DNA of 64,000 nt from Plantago elongata (Eukaryota; Streptophyta; Magnoliopsida; Lamiales; Plantaginaceae), in NCBI GenBank assembly GCA_036897095.1, contig JAYMSP010000183.1:1-64000 (forward strand). The letters run 5' to 3'. A program made the translations under genes and the position numbers. Below the pieces are notes generated by a model that was given only the letters and a program-made list of their open reading frames with translations, had not been told where the DNA came from and ran no database searches. Below are positions 24,076-36,100 of the stretch, piece by piece (position 1 is the stretch's first letter; the number at the start of each line of letters is the position of its first letter).

Positions 24076-25700
24076 GAAACATATTGGTGGTTATGAACCT
24101 AATGATCTTTATCTAGCATTCTCCAAGTCTGAGACTTGATGGGAACTGAATCAGAAGTAATCAACGCAGATTAATATTTGCTGATTTTGTTGTTGCTTGC
24201 ATCATGCTTACAGAAATGAGCCAAGGCCTGCATCTCCCAGTTGATACTCCTAGATTGCATCAACTCACGAGGGAAGTTTTCGTGTTGGATTGTACTAGTT
24301 AAATATTGCTTTGTTATTCTTTCATGGGTGGTAAATTTGTTCTAGATTAGTTTTTTTGGGACCTTTCTGATGAGTTTTCTTCTGTGTTTATATCAAACTA
24401 ATCTGTATTCTAAGATTGGTATCGACTGTATATTTTCAAAGTCATAGAATGATTATTGTGCCACTGAAAGGTTGATTAGAAAATTTGAGTGATTTATACA
24501 TACTTTTGTTAGTACGTAGTATAGTCATCTGATGGCAAGCTATGAAGCAATCGTCGTTGAGATGATTGCACCAATCAGGGGCTACTGGTTTGAATATCAA
24601 CGTATCTAGAGTTGGATAATAAATTTATGTACGGTACTTGGTAATTTTGCTGAAAAATAACATTCTTTCTGCTGAGTATGGCAATTGTATCGGAGTACTA
24701 TATAAACTATAAAAAACGACCAATGTATACATTTTTACATGGATTGGAGTAACTAAAGTATCAAATTTCTATATAGACGAGTTACAAAATTTGAAATATA
24801 ATTTAATTCTTCAATTTCATATTCATCATCTTACAAAATTTTATACATTCCTAAATAATAAATTAATAATATTGATATAACACTTTAAATTCTAAGAAAT
24901 TATATTTTTGATAGTATTTCACCTAATCGTTAATTCGCTACAGGCAAGTGATCAAGTTTGACGCATGCGGTACGAACCCGTATTAGTCTACAAAAGAATT
25001 CTTCTTCTTTATCAACATTACATTATGATGAGAAAAGAGAGACACTTGCATGAGAGTGAGACAAGTCTGGTTTATGGCATGCAAAACTTGTTCCTAGCTA
25101 CAGCAGCAAAAACATCTATTGCACTTGTTGGAGTGAAGCTAGACATTCATGCATGATGCATGTCGTAATTGATGGAAATTGCCTGACTCTGCTCACACAC
25201 ATCAATAACAAGACAAGATGCCGAAATTATGGACTTTTTGTTAAAAGAGGGAATCGTCATTTTAGTTCATTTCAGAGTATATAAAAAGTACTAATTAACG
25301 TTTATGAATTCGATCTCAAATTAATATAAAATTTTATTTGTAATCCGGTAGTTTATGCTTTTTTACCTTTTAAATTTACTAGACATGCATAATTTGCGTG
25401 CGTTGAATGGATTCAGTGGAATCATGTGATATTCATTTATCATGTTACAGGGGCAATGTGATAATTCTATTACAATAGCGGGTTATGATAGTAAGGAACT
25501 AAAGATATTGTGATATGTATATAGTTTTAACATTGCCAAGGACCTCCATTTGTAATTTTCCTGTATATTTTATTCTACTTATCAAATTCAGGAAGCCGTA
25601 CATGTTTTTGACCTTTACTCGATAGCTAGACTAAACTAGTACCCCTGGAAAATGATGGAATATTTGCCATTAGATAGGCGCTAGCCCCGCACACCCTATC
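24076..25700. other. Spacer downstream of TWD40-2
   Basis: Begins with the TWD40-2 3' UTR (to about 24420). The rest is A+T-rich intergenic sequence without a supportable gene. A short ORF at 24965-25156 shows no family features. Confidence 0.4.
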
Positions 25701-25713
25701 ATCTGAATGTAAT

Positions 25714-26040
25714 TGCATGAATAACCTTAATTTTACCCTAATACGCAATTTCATACTTCACCCATTCTGAAATCAATTTACATCATTACATTTATTAAAT
25801 TAATATATTAATTATCATATTTTATCAATTTTATTTCATAATTTATCACCAACTCATAAATTTTATATTTGAGCTTGCATGAATAACATTACATTAAGCA
25901 TAATATCCAATTTTATACCCCATCCGTTCTGAAATCAATTTTTATCATTACATGTTATTAAAAAAATATTGTTTATTATACTCTATTAATTCTATTTTAT
26001 AATTTATCACCACCTCATCTATTTTATTTAATTTTCTTTC
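25714..26040 (+). repeat. Two tandem copies of a ~150-base A+T-rich unit
   Basis: Positions about 25714-25865 and 25875-26040 are direct copies. Both run TTGCATGAATAAC, then CxCCATxCxTTCTGAAATCAATTT, then ATCATTACAT, then TTTTATTTCATAATTTATCACCA-like sequence. They are diverged and non-coding. They could be MITE copies, but no inverted ends were identified. Confidence 0.65.
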
Positions 26041-26194
26041 ACCGCAAGATGAAATCGAAACGATGAAGTATTACTTTTAAACTTATGTTATAAATGATAC
26101 TGAATATTAACACAAATGACACGTATTACTACTAAAAAATTACACGTGTTACTACTTAAAAATTATACGCTTCTAACTTAAATCATAGGGCAGG

Positions 26195-26555
26195 GCAGCT
26201 TAATGACTCCAGCAACCACTTATCCAGGACATCAAGGTGTTATCCGACCAGATGGAAGATCTTAAGCTTGAGTTCGTGTACAGAGAAAAAACCAGATGGC
26301 ATATACTCTTGCAAAACATGCCAACAATCCTACTTTTATTTTTTATGTTCAGGATTGCTATGTACTACCTGGTACTAATGTCATCTGGATTCTGGAATCA
26401 ATGTCCAGATTGGCTTAGGACCAAACTTATAATGAAGACTCTTTTATTAGCTTGCCCCGTCGAGTTATGGCGTCTGAAGGGCTTTCGTTGTAACTGGACG
26501 GTTGTTTCGTACTAATCTATTATCGCTTTTAAGCTTAAAAAAAAATAAAAATAGC
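26195..26555 (+). pseudogene. Fragment of a LINE-type RNase H domain
   Basis: The + strand reads LIQDIKVLSDQMEDLKLEFV then YREK. After a one-base frame change it continues NQMAYTLAKHANN, matching the YREANxMADxLAKHA end of plant RNase H (RVT_3) domains found in non-LTR retrotransposons. About 90 bases beyond the homology an A-rich tract (AAAAAAAAATAAAAATAG, about 26537-26555) could be the element's tail. It is a short, frame-broken, 5'-truncated remnant. Confidence 0.55.
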
Positions 26556-27006
26556 AGAGTCTTAGATTAATCTAAACTAATATGGTAAAACCCGTATTTA
26601 CTTTTACATCCTCAAACATGAAACCAAGCTTTGTTTGCAAGTTGATACTACAAAACAATATCGATGACAATGCATAAAAATGTTGACTGATAAACTTTGG
26701 TGGCTTGTATAAAATATTCTATAACTTGAACAATAAATTTGTTAAATATTAGCAATGATCGGAAATATAGAATTCCCAATAAGGAGACCAGAATGGGGAC
26801 TAAAGTCAGTTCTCAAAAGACAATAGGGGTCTAGATGTAAACTATATTCTCCTTCCAAGAGGCTCCAAAATGCAAAAAGTATACACTACAAACTACATTG
26901 CAGATCTCCACAGTTAAGCTCTACCTCAATCATCACATGTATGCGGTTTTCGAAACTCAACAGAAGGTAAATATACACCATTAGGCACATTATATACGAG
27001 CCGCTC

Positions 27007-28765
27007 TCACCACGGAGTATCAGCAAGTTTGGTGAACTTGCGCACGAGCTTCTCATTGTTTGCTTCCAGGGCCCCAACCTCCGTCTCCATTCCATCCATC
27101 AACGCCTTGGCCTTCAAAAGAGTTTCGTCAAATGATATGAAGTCGTCTGTTGGCTGATCTTTCTGCTTCCTCATTGATTCAATTGTCTGTTTGGATTCCG
27201 ACAACTTTGAGGCAATGCTTATAAGCTTATGGAGCCGATCACGTAGAAATTCGACTGTCATGCCTAGATTGTCTAAAGCTTCAAGGGTATTGTCCCACCA
27301 TGTCAAATCCTGAAGAGAAGTCTCGGGGAGATTTGCGGCTCTGATGGCACTAGAAATGTTGGCAGTTTCACAGATTATTCCAACAGCTAGCGTAGTATTA
27401 AGGCCCTTGAGGAGATGGTCATGAAGGAACATCCCTTGACTGCAACACAGGTCATGATACTTCCTCCTAAGATGCGCAGGTATCTTCGAATCGAGAAGCA
27501 CATCGTCCACACGAATTTCAAAATCATCAAAGCACTTAACATCCTTAAATGCCACAGCTGGTTTTGTAGTTCTGATGTCTTCTGGAATACTCTGACCAAG
27601 TATATCTCTCAAAAATCCAGATTGGTCTGCAACAGGCACAAGGTTGTTATACATTATAGAGGAAACAAGCAAAGCTACAAGACGGCCTGTTCTTATCTCA
27701 TATGTATATGAGATCATATAGAAGCTTAAGAAGAATCTACGAAGTAGTTTAACATACCAGCATCATGAAAACCTGAGCCCGCAACCCCATTAGCTCCTGG
27801 TACTCTCTTAATGTACACCTTTTGTAAGATCAAAGAAGCAATTAAGAACCAAAATGATTTTCAGGTGCAAAAATTGGCATAGAAGATGAAGAAGCCCCAT
27901 ATCATTATTTGTTCTCATGTAGCACTCAGATACGAATATAAAGGCTGATTTAAGCGGTGAACTTGCTGGGGATCAAACCCACATATCATTCCATTGTGTT
28001 AGCAGCTAAAACTAGAGTGTTTTGGACCTACAAATATCACAAGTGGAACTACATTCCATACTTATCAGATAGAAAGGCCTAAACATGATACATCAAAGAC
28101 ATGTTCCAGTACTGGTGTGAGCATAATTCAGCTACTAATCTACTATCATAATGTAGCACTTAATACGAAAAAGAACCATCATGCCTAATGCCTACAGTCC
28201 AGTGTGCTCCAATGTCATCTGGAGTAAATAAGTAAATTGACACTGAAAGTTACCTTGAACCTGCAATGCCCAACCAAATGGAAAACCATAGCATCACCGT
28301 CCACTAACTTATGCACGTTAGCGAACCCTCTCCAGCCACCATCCAGCTTATTCCTGAGCAACACATACTTCACAAGGTACTCTTTATCATCCTCATCCAC
28401 CAAAACGATAGAGTCGTCATGGTCCGGGAGATGCTTATCACAGAATTCCTTCGGCATATACTGCAATTCAACGAACACATTACGAAAACCAACCAAAATC
28501 AAGATCAATTCGACAAAACAAAAGCAGCTAACTTTAACACATAGACTCATCATACCAAGCAGAATCTACCCGCGACATTGGAACGATGCACGGGTTTCGA
28601 GAAGCTCGGGGAATCCGACGGCAACCCAGCTCGAAAATCCTCAGCAATCTCCATAGCAGGAGACCTGGAAGCCAGAAGCACAAAATCAGTTCTTGATCTT
28701 GGAGGAAAAAAAATCAAGAACGGGAAAACGGGAACGTGAGAAATTGGGGAGACTTACAAAACCAT
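27007..28765 (-). CDS. B3 DNA-binding domain protein with long C-terminal tail
   Basis: Minus-strand exons: 28765-28758 (start), 28664-28556, 28460-28254, 27818-27758 and 27626-27007, about 334 residues. A plant B3 domain covers about residues 18-115: VAGRFCLYMPKEFCDKHLP, SIVLVDEDDKEYLVKYVL, GGWRGFANVHKLVDGDAMVF, HLVGHCRFKVYIKRV. It resembles the At5g42700 / Os01g0234100 B3 group, nuclear DNA-binding proteins of poorly known targets. The roughly 220-residue tail holds a hydrophobic/helical part and a coiled-coil-like end (ALMDGMETEVGALEANNEKL). The exon containing the start extends to 28792 as a splice unit (acceptor at 28793-28794), and a further upstream exon with a basic ORF from 28984 splices out of frame with it. 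I therefore place the start at the in-frame ATG at 28765. The alternative is an N-terminal extension not resolved here. Confidence 0.82.
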
Positions 28766-30392
28766 GGGCGTTCCGGGATTGAACCTAATCGGCTGCAAGA
28801 GTGATTATAAACCATTTCAACAAGAGTAAGGAACGATAATCCGAAGACAAGAACCCTAGAAAGAGAATGCATGAGGAAAAGGAAAAGGGGAAAGACAGAT
28901 CCTTACTTGATTAGGGTGTGATTTGCGAATCTTGTGACTCGTTTTGTTGAGTTTGGAGTGATTGTTCCTCTTCTTGCTCTTCATTTTGGGAATCAGGTGA
29001 AGAAGAAGAAAAGCGTTCCGTTCCAATTCTTGATGATGATGATGAAGATGATCTGATGATGCTCGTTCGGTTCTTTCTCTTGTTTTTGTAGTTGTAGTAG
29101 CGTAGTACTAATAAATAGTTGTAGTTGTGTTGTGTTGTGTTGTGTTGTATAGAAAAGACTTATATTTGGGTTTTTGGTTCGGTAAGACAAGAAAAAGACT
29201 CAATTCTACACCCAGTCAAAACACATCAAGCAGGGACTTGTATAATCCTATCTAGTGTCAATTCGCATGTCATGTTGATTACAGAACGCTTCTTAATCCA
29301 CACTACTAAGCTTTTTTGGAAATGGGGCTTTCTGGGAGAACGCTTCTAATTCCTCTTTGCCAATTTCCATGTCATCTTAATCCTCTACAGATTTACAACT
29401 CTTCTGCATTTATTAAGACTCTTGGCAACCATAAAAACAGTCATCCTTGATTCATATAAAGGTCAATGATGGTATGTTAATAATCACCAAGATTTCACAA
29501 ACTTCTTGTATAATCCCTCTATCCCATACTTCTATTGTTCTATCCATTGAAGACAAGGGGAAAGATCCTTACTTTATTATTATAATGTATGATAATTATA
29601 TGTTTTAGGCTAATAGTCTACACGAAAAGTTTTAGGGTAAAGCTGAAGGTACGAAACAAATACTATCTAAAAAGAAAAAAAAAGAAAAGGAGAATGGGTC
29701 GGGTGGAAATAAGATTTAAATATGACTATGTGAAAATGGAAACGTATGATACTTATAGGGTCAATGATTGCAACTTCCTCTAGACCTCATGTAAAATTAT
29801 TCTTTTTTCAACTCGATTCTTCGTGAACCTAGTACGGAAGGGGTGATCTCTTAGTTCTTAGTATGTAAAGATGCCTTGTGATTTTTAGTTCTACTAAACA
29901 TAATACTTCCCTTATTTCAGACATAACTTCTCGTGGATCCAGATATACGTTTTAAGATAAAACTAAACAACACATAAGTTAATAAAGTAGAAAATTTAAT
30001 GAAAAAAGTATGAGAAGAATGTAGAAAATATAGTGAATAAAGTACGGTAATTAGTGAAGAAAGATTTGAGTTTGTGATAGATCAAAACAAAAAATGAAAA
30101 CTAGAGTTTGTGAATGGAGTACTTATCTATGGATGACATTAATTTTTTTCTAGACTAACTCAAGGAAGGCCGGGTGTAAAAGAATCAAGTTGTTCGCGTG
30201 CAAAAGTTCGGCTCGATACTTGTGTGTTAAATTCTTATATTTTAAAACTCGATTAAGATAGGAGCTCGAGATTGTGATCGGTAGACACATAGGAGGAAGA
30301 CCCATAATCCGATATCACCTCTAATCGTTAAAAGAGTCCAGTTAAACTGAGTTTCTAGCTCCAGATTTAACCATGCCCATATATGTATCCCT
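28766..30392. other. B3 gene leader/promoter and spacer
   Basis: Contains the presumed 5' UTR exons of the B3 gene (28792 and about 28987-28908), a GAT microsatellite (about 29029-29060) and a TGTGT pentamer repeat (about 29124-29148) in its promoter. No other gene is supported. Confidence 0.45.
29903..30122. mobile_element. Possible Stowaway-like MITE
   Basis: Left end TACTTCCCTTATTTCAGACA and inverted right end AGTACTCCATTCACAAACTC are related. The interior (AATAAAGTA, GAGAAGAATGTAGAAAATA) resembles other eudicot Stowaway elements. The ends are degenerate. Confidence 0.42.
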
Positions 30393-30455
30393 TTGAGTTT
30401 CCAAATTCCAATTCCAATTCCAACTCCAATATCCTCTACCAAATACACAACGATC

Positions 30456-32080
30456 ATGGAGAAGAGGCGTGGCAATTTGGTTGGAGATACAGATGATGAA
30501 AAAGCTACAGAACGTGATCATCATATAAGTCCGATTTTGGATCTTCCTGACCACGTTTTGCAACAAATTTTCAACAGAATTCGAATCAAGGATATCATGC
30601 GCTGTAAATGGCTCAACCAATTATCTGCACCTTCTTTCTCTCAAATTTACTCTAAAGATTCAACCTTTAGACCACTTCTGCATTCCGGTAGTACTGAAAA
30701 TTCCTGGTCTTTTAAGTTTCTAGAAATTTCTGAGAATGGTGATTGTTTCCCTACTCCTGTGGACCTAAAGTTACCGGCTTTCCTCAAGGAGTCGTGTTCG
30801 TCTTGCTCTCGTATCCTGTAATGGCTTCCTCTGTTATTGGTGTCTCAAGAACATACACGATTACTTTACTATGTTGTTAATCCGATAATTGGAGATTGTA
30901 TTTTACTTCCTCAACCGAATCTACAGTATAAATGCTTTGAATGTCATCTTTTCGCTTTTGATCCTTCTGGGAATAGCTTTAAACTGCTGAGGTTCATTCA
31001 CAATGGTGATATTGATGTTAAAACAGACAAGTGCGAGATTTTCACCGTTGGAGTTGATGAAATGTGGAGAACTTTGCCTGTTCCTTTCGCAGAATTGGAT
31101 TTTCAGTTCGAGAGGGTTACCCTGAATGGCATCTTCAACTGTTACCCCACTCGGGAATGCCCGGACATGATAGCTACCTTTGATATTGGGCAAGAAGATT
31201 GGGTGCTCCAATTGCGTTTCCGTCTGGCCTGGTTTTAGATCGCAGACATATGTTTCTTCGTGTTTATAATAATCAGCTCGCTCTGGTTGACTGGAGCAGC
31301 AATCAGTCTCAAACTACTATATGGACGATGAAGAAGTATGCAGTTGCAGAGTTTTCGGCCAAAATGGTTGTATTGAGGAGCTGGTTCCCGCGCATGCATT
31401 GCTTTTTTCTCATGCATATTGCATAAATGTGTTGGGATGTTGTTTTTCCCAACTAGATCGGAACATGAATTAACAGGTAATTCGATTACTAGATCGTTAT
31501 CAAAAGAACTCAGTTATCAAAAGAACTCTGATCACGCATTAAAAGAAAAAGAGAGAGGGTCAATCACAAGAACAGGGATCTTGAGATGTACTCGCTTTCG
31601 CAGTTACACATTTATTTAAACGGTATGTTTATTCATCAATCATCAATCATCAACCTAGTAATACAACTAGGGTTTCTGATATAAATACCAGAGGTTCCTT
31701 CTAGGTTTACTCTCGGGCCAGGGGCATGTTCTCCTACGTACAGGCCATGGGCCTTTATTACCTAAGCTACGGTCTTCGACCAAATTAACTGAAATAACTG
31801 AATAAGTAAATAATGATGGATAGATTAAGATAATGTTCTTCTAGACATGCTGCGATCCACCACCCGCGCTCCCGCTCTCACCTTCGGCCGTAATAAATAA
31901 AACGAGTTCCAACAAAATGCGTGAAGGGAAGATAATTTTCAGGACATACACTGATGGAAATATTTGATCTCTGCCGATTGTAAGCAGGAGGGGTCTTCTG
32001 ACGTTCATGTTTATGTTGATTCTTCAATAGAGCTGGAGGCGTATGTTCCAAATTTCTTCTGTGGTGCCGAGAAGCTCTAA
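30456..32080 (+). pseudogene. Decayed F-box gene split by an LTR insertion
   Basis: An F-box occurs near the start (ILDLPDHVLQQIFNRI then RIKDIMRCKW), followed by the usual associated C-terminal domain (SCNGFLCYWC, NPIIGDCILLPQP, WRTLPVPFAELDF, WSSNQSQTTIWTMKKY, GKIIFRTYTDGN). The most likely start is the ATG at 30456. The reading frame is lost and regained near 30800-30880. It shifts again near 31200 and is closed by a stop at about 31424, just before a 485-base LTR inserts at 31430. Homologous coding sequence resumes at 31915 and, after another frame change, ends at 32080 (VYVDSSIELEAYVPNFF). F-box proteins of this type are SCF ubiquitin-ligase substrate receptors from large, fast-turnover families. 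This copy looks dead. Confidence 0.8.
31430..31914 (-). mobile_element. Solo LTR in the F-box pseudogene
   Basis: A 485-base fossil bounded by TGTTGG and CCAACA and flanked by a perfect 5-base duplication AAATG (31425-31429 and 31915-31919). A TATA-like TATTTATAT on the minus strand (about 31679-31688) suggests minus orientation. No internal region or second LTR is present, so it is a solo LTR, probably of Ty1/copia type. The intact duplication suggests it is younger than most retroelement fossils here. Confidence 0.82.
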
Positions 32081-33141
32081 TGTTAGAACTGCTTCATAAT
32101 CTTAGATCGCAGGAAAGGAAGCCGGAAATGTCCTGAAAGCCAAATTTCGGGATACAGCTGCTAGAACCAGAGGATGTTGCCTTTTGGAAAAATGGTTTCT
32201 GCTTCCTAGTTGTGTCTTATTTTGGTGGCATCAATTCTTGCAACTTTTCTATCTTTCAATTGAAGTCGGACAGCTTGTAGTATTTAGTCCTTGCTTTATT
32301 TCTGGACCTGGCTTAATTGAATTCAGTTCAAACTGGTCTAATACATACTCATTTCATCTAAAAAGAGGACCTAAAATAACAAATAATCTTCAGTTAATAT
32401 GTTTTCTGCTGTTTTCATGGCATGATGTCTGTGAACTGTGATAGAATGGTGGTTCTTAGATGATGAAATTTCCTTTGGCAGAATCTCTTGCCTGAGCTCA
32501 TTCACAACAGGGATATATATATAATCGCATGCTATGTAATGCTTTCGCGGCTGAGTTCAATTGCAACTGCTAGCAAAAAAACAGTGTTATAGGCAAGACG
32601 AATCTGTCATTTCTCGCATCCACACTGCACATGAACCCATCATTAAAGGAAGAACATGGAATACCTATGAAAGAACATAGTCCAAAACAAGTGATAGTTT
32701 TACAGAAATGAACAGAATAACATTAGATCACAACTTTAAGTCATTCTTGTCTCTGAATACAAGGCCTACAATCTTAAACCAAAATCAACATATCAATTGG
32801 AACTGTTTTGCAAAAAAAAGACCCTATACTCGTTTCTATGACTTTTACTGCTACTTCAGTAGTTTCCTGTTGCAGAACGAACACCATTATATATCATATA
32901 ATCTGCTCTTTCCAGAAACAGGCAATCATATATAATCATCCAGGGGAAGCAGGTTTTTTACACAGAATATGATGCCACACGAACATGTCAGGAGCTTACA
33001 CTTCTCTATGAAGCTTTTTCGACACAATAGAGCACGTGGAAACCTCATTTGGCAAAGAAGTTGAACAGATGAAGTCTTGTGTGCGTGAAGTCTCGCCTGT
33101 TTACGTGCAGCAACTGGAGGACAATGGAACTGAAAAGTAGT
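32081..33141. other. Spacer between F-box pseudogene and RH3 3' end
   Basis: No gene or repeat was recognised. The ORF at 32184-32441 has no family features. The right part (about 32950-33141) is probably the RH3 3' UTR. Confidence 0.4.
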
Positions 33142-36100
33142 CTAATATGATGATCTCTTACTAGGGCATTCTGATGCCCTGTGGCCACTCTCTCCACAGT
33201 TGAAGCATGCACCCCCGAATCTGTCATATTTATAAAAAAGAAAAGCCTATTAATTCATCTGTTCAAATTCCAGTAGGTTATTTCAATGGCACTTATCATA
33301 GCCAGAAATCATGCAATGTTGGTCAAACAATTACAAGCATTCAAAATGTACCATCAAATAGTCAAACATGTCCATAACAAAGCTACTTCTGTGACCTAGA
33401 AAAGAGAATTAATTCATAATAGACAAACTACCTTGATTATCCCCATGCATGCAAATGCAACACAAGTGGTAAACGGCCGATTTAGGAAAGAACGCCCAAG
33501 ATTATAACATTTCATCATAAAAGCTGCTGCCTATTAAGCACTCAGAGATTGTTGTAGCAAACAGAAACCTAATACTTTAGGCTGGTTTTTAAATGGAAAA
33601 GGTCCACGGCGCTTATTCAAGAATCTTATGGTCCCAAATTTATGAAGAATTCACCAACTTGTCCACTCCAACAATTTGAAATGCATTTTTGAGGAAGTTC
33701 AAAAACAAGAAAGAGTTACTAGTGCAAATTCTTTTTTGTTCTCTTTTATGAATAAAGACATCAACCCAGTCCATAGAACAATTTTCCAGGTTAGTGACAG
33801 CTCAAAATCACCCACATGGAACTGTGCAATGTAATCACATCACAGTAGCTACGTTCAATGTAATCATACCAGACGAACTAGCAGCTCTAAGGATATCCAT
33901 TCTAAAAGAAAATGTACCTGTCTCTATCCCCGAAAGATGATGACCTGTCCCTATCTCCAAAAGATGATGACCTGTCTCTTGATGGCGTTCTGCTTGACCC
34001 TCTAGAGCCTATTAGCCAATCACTTCCACCACCACTGCTACTTCTGGGGCTCTTAGACCAGCTGCTCCCACCCCTGCTGTTGCTTCGTCCACCTCCTCTT
34101 CTGTCATCAGAATCACTTCTATCCAACCAATCCCGAGAAGATCCAGAACCAGATCCTCTCCTGTCCCCCCTTGGAGGACCTCTCGATGAATAACCACCTC
34201 TTGGTGATCGCCTCTCGTTGTTTGAGAATCTTCCATAAAAGTCATTTGCAGGCCCATCATCTTGCAAAGTAGGGAGCTGCACAACACGAGGCAAACATGT
34301 ATTATTACCAATCCAGCAGCAATTCAGCATCACAGATTAGAGAGATAAATTACAGAAACATCGATGTGTCCTTATTTATGCAGACATGTCATTTATACCA
34401 AGTTCAGTAAGGTGACAATAAACTTCCTGATCATGAAAAACTATGGCAAATGCTGTCTTAAGTCTCTAAAACTCTCGAAAAAAGTCAATAGAAACTTTCA
34501 CAGAACAGATCGCCCGAGAGTTTTTCAATATTTGGCCTGTTTTTAATTTTATCATTCTGCAATTTATGGCATTAAAAATCATAAAGAAGAGGTGTTTGTT
34601 CAGCTATCAGATGAGATCATGAGAAGGTCTTTAAATATGCCAAAGAAAGATTGTTTCTGAGATTAGTTGTACTTCAAACTCCATATCAATCCAGGAGGCA
34701 TACAAGACAGGCACCAAATCATTCATTCCAAGGTGTTATTAGTAAGACGCTGACATGCGGACACAAAATAACACTCACCTTTGTGACCTTGGCTATAGTA
34801 TTTCCAGGTGGTAGCTCCTTGGTCAGCAACTCTTTGGCAATCTCCTCTGGGAGGTCGAAAACTGCTCCCTGAATCTAAAACCATACATTTAATCATAAGT
34901 TAGTATTCAGTTTCAGATGCCAATACAATAAGGGACAAAACAGACTTTGGATCTTTTGCAAGCTGACCTGTTCATCAGCAATTACATGTATTTTTCCAAT
35001 TGCATCAGCGGCAGCAGGATAAACATCTGCCAGAAACCCTGTGACAGATCTAGCAGATAGATACCCTCGGGTGTAAGCAGTATCACGAGTGAACTGCAGC
35101 GTTACTAATCCCTGTATAATAAAGAAAACATACGATTATATTCCACAATGGTCGTATTAAACATTCCACAAGTATTTTCTAAAAGACATGATATTCGATG
35201 ATATTACTAAGCAAGTACCATCGTGCTTGCTTTGGATTCTCTCTTCAAGTAATATTGGATTTAGAAAGTTGAGGAAACTTTAGTTTGGATGAAAAAAGTA
35301 GATATCATATTGAGGTATTGGTTTGCCTGAGTACGAATGGGGCAGCAGGATACATTTTATTTTGCAGTAAGACTAAATAGAAAGTTATGGCAAGCTACTG
35401 GGATCGCTTTGAGAAACCAATTAAACACAGATAAAACACAACATTCACGTGAATTTTATTTTTTTTAAACGGCTAAAGGGTGACTCAAACCCCCGACCTA
35501 TTGGTTGGAGGTGAAGGTCTTACCAACTGAGCTGCGCTTCGTTGTCATTCACGTGAAAATTTGAGTGAACTTAATGAGATTACTATCCTGTTAAGTACCT
35601 GATCATGAGTAATAAGAGAACGTGATGATGGAGGCTTGGAGAAGCCACTCAAGGTTGCTAAAGCAGCAGCAAGAGCATTAACGCCTTGCTGATCCAGGAG
35701 CTTCTGTGCAGTTGGAGTGAAGTACTCAACAGATTCGGGATGAACTCCACCAAGAGTGGAAACAACTTGATCAGCTGATGCCTCTAAGACCTCCTGAACA
35801 GAGGGTGGGCTAATAAATTCAAAGTGGCACCCAACATCTCGTTCAAGAGATTTTACCGTCCTCCTTTGGCTGCTAGTAAACATCAACAAAGCAGTTCCTA
35901 ATTTTCCTGCACGACCAGTTCGCCCAGATCGATGTACAAATGTTTCTGGATCATTTGGCAGCTCATAATGAATAACCTGTGACAGAAGATTTAATATCAT
36001 AACCATGCAACTTCGTCGAGTTCAGCTAATGATGTCACGAGAAAAGTATGTATACAGCTAACCACCTGATTAGAAGCACCCAAGACTTGGGAAAGGTAAA

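Noticed and set aside
32184-32441. 85-codon ORF as a gene
   Set aside because: No conserved motif, A+T-driven hydrophobic composition, no promoter or splice context.
33912-34193. Leucine/serine-rich ORF on the + strand
   Set aside because: It is the antisense shadow of the Gly/Arg/Ser-rich RH3 tail exon.
35454-35545. A tRNA gene
   Set aside because: A and B boxes are present, but there is an A-tail and a 12-base target duplication, and no complete cloverleaf was evident, so it is a SINE.
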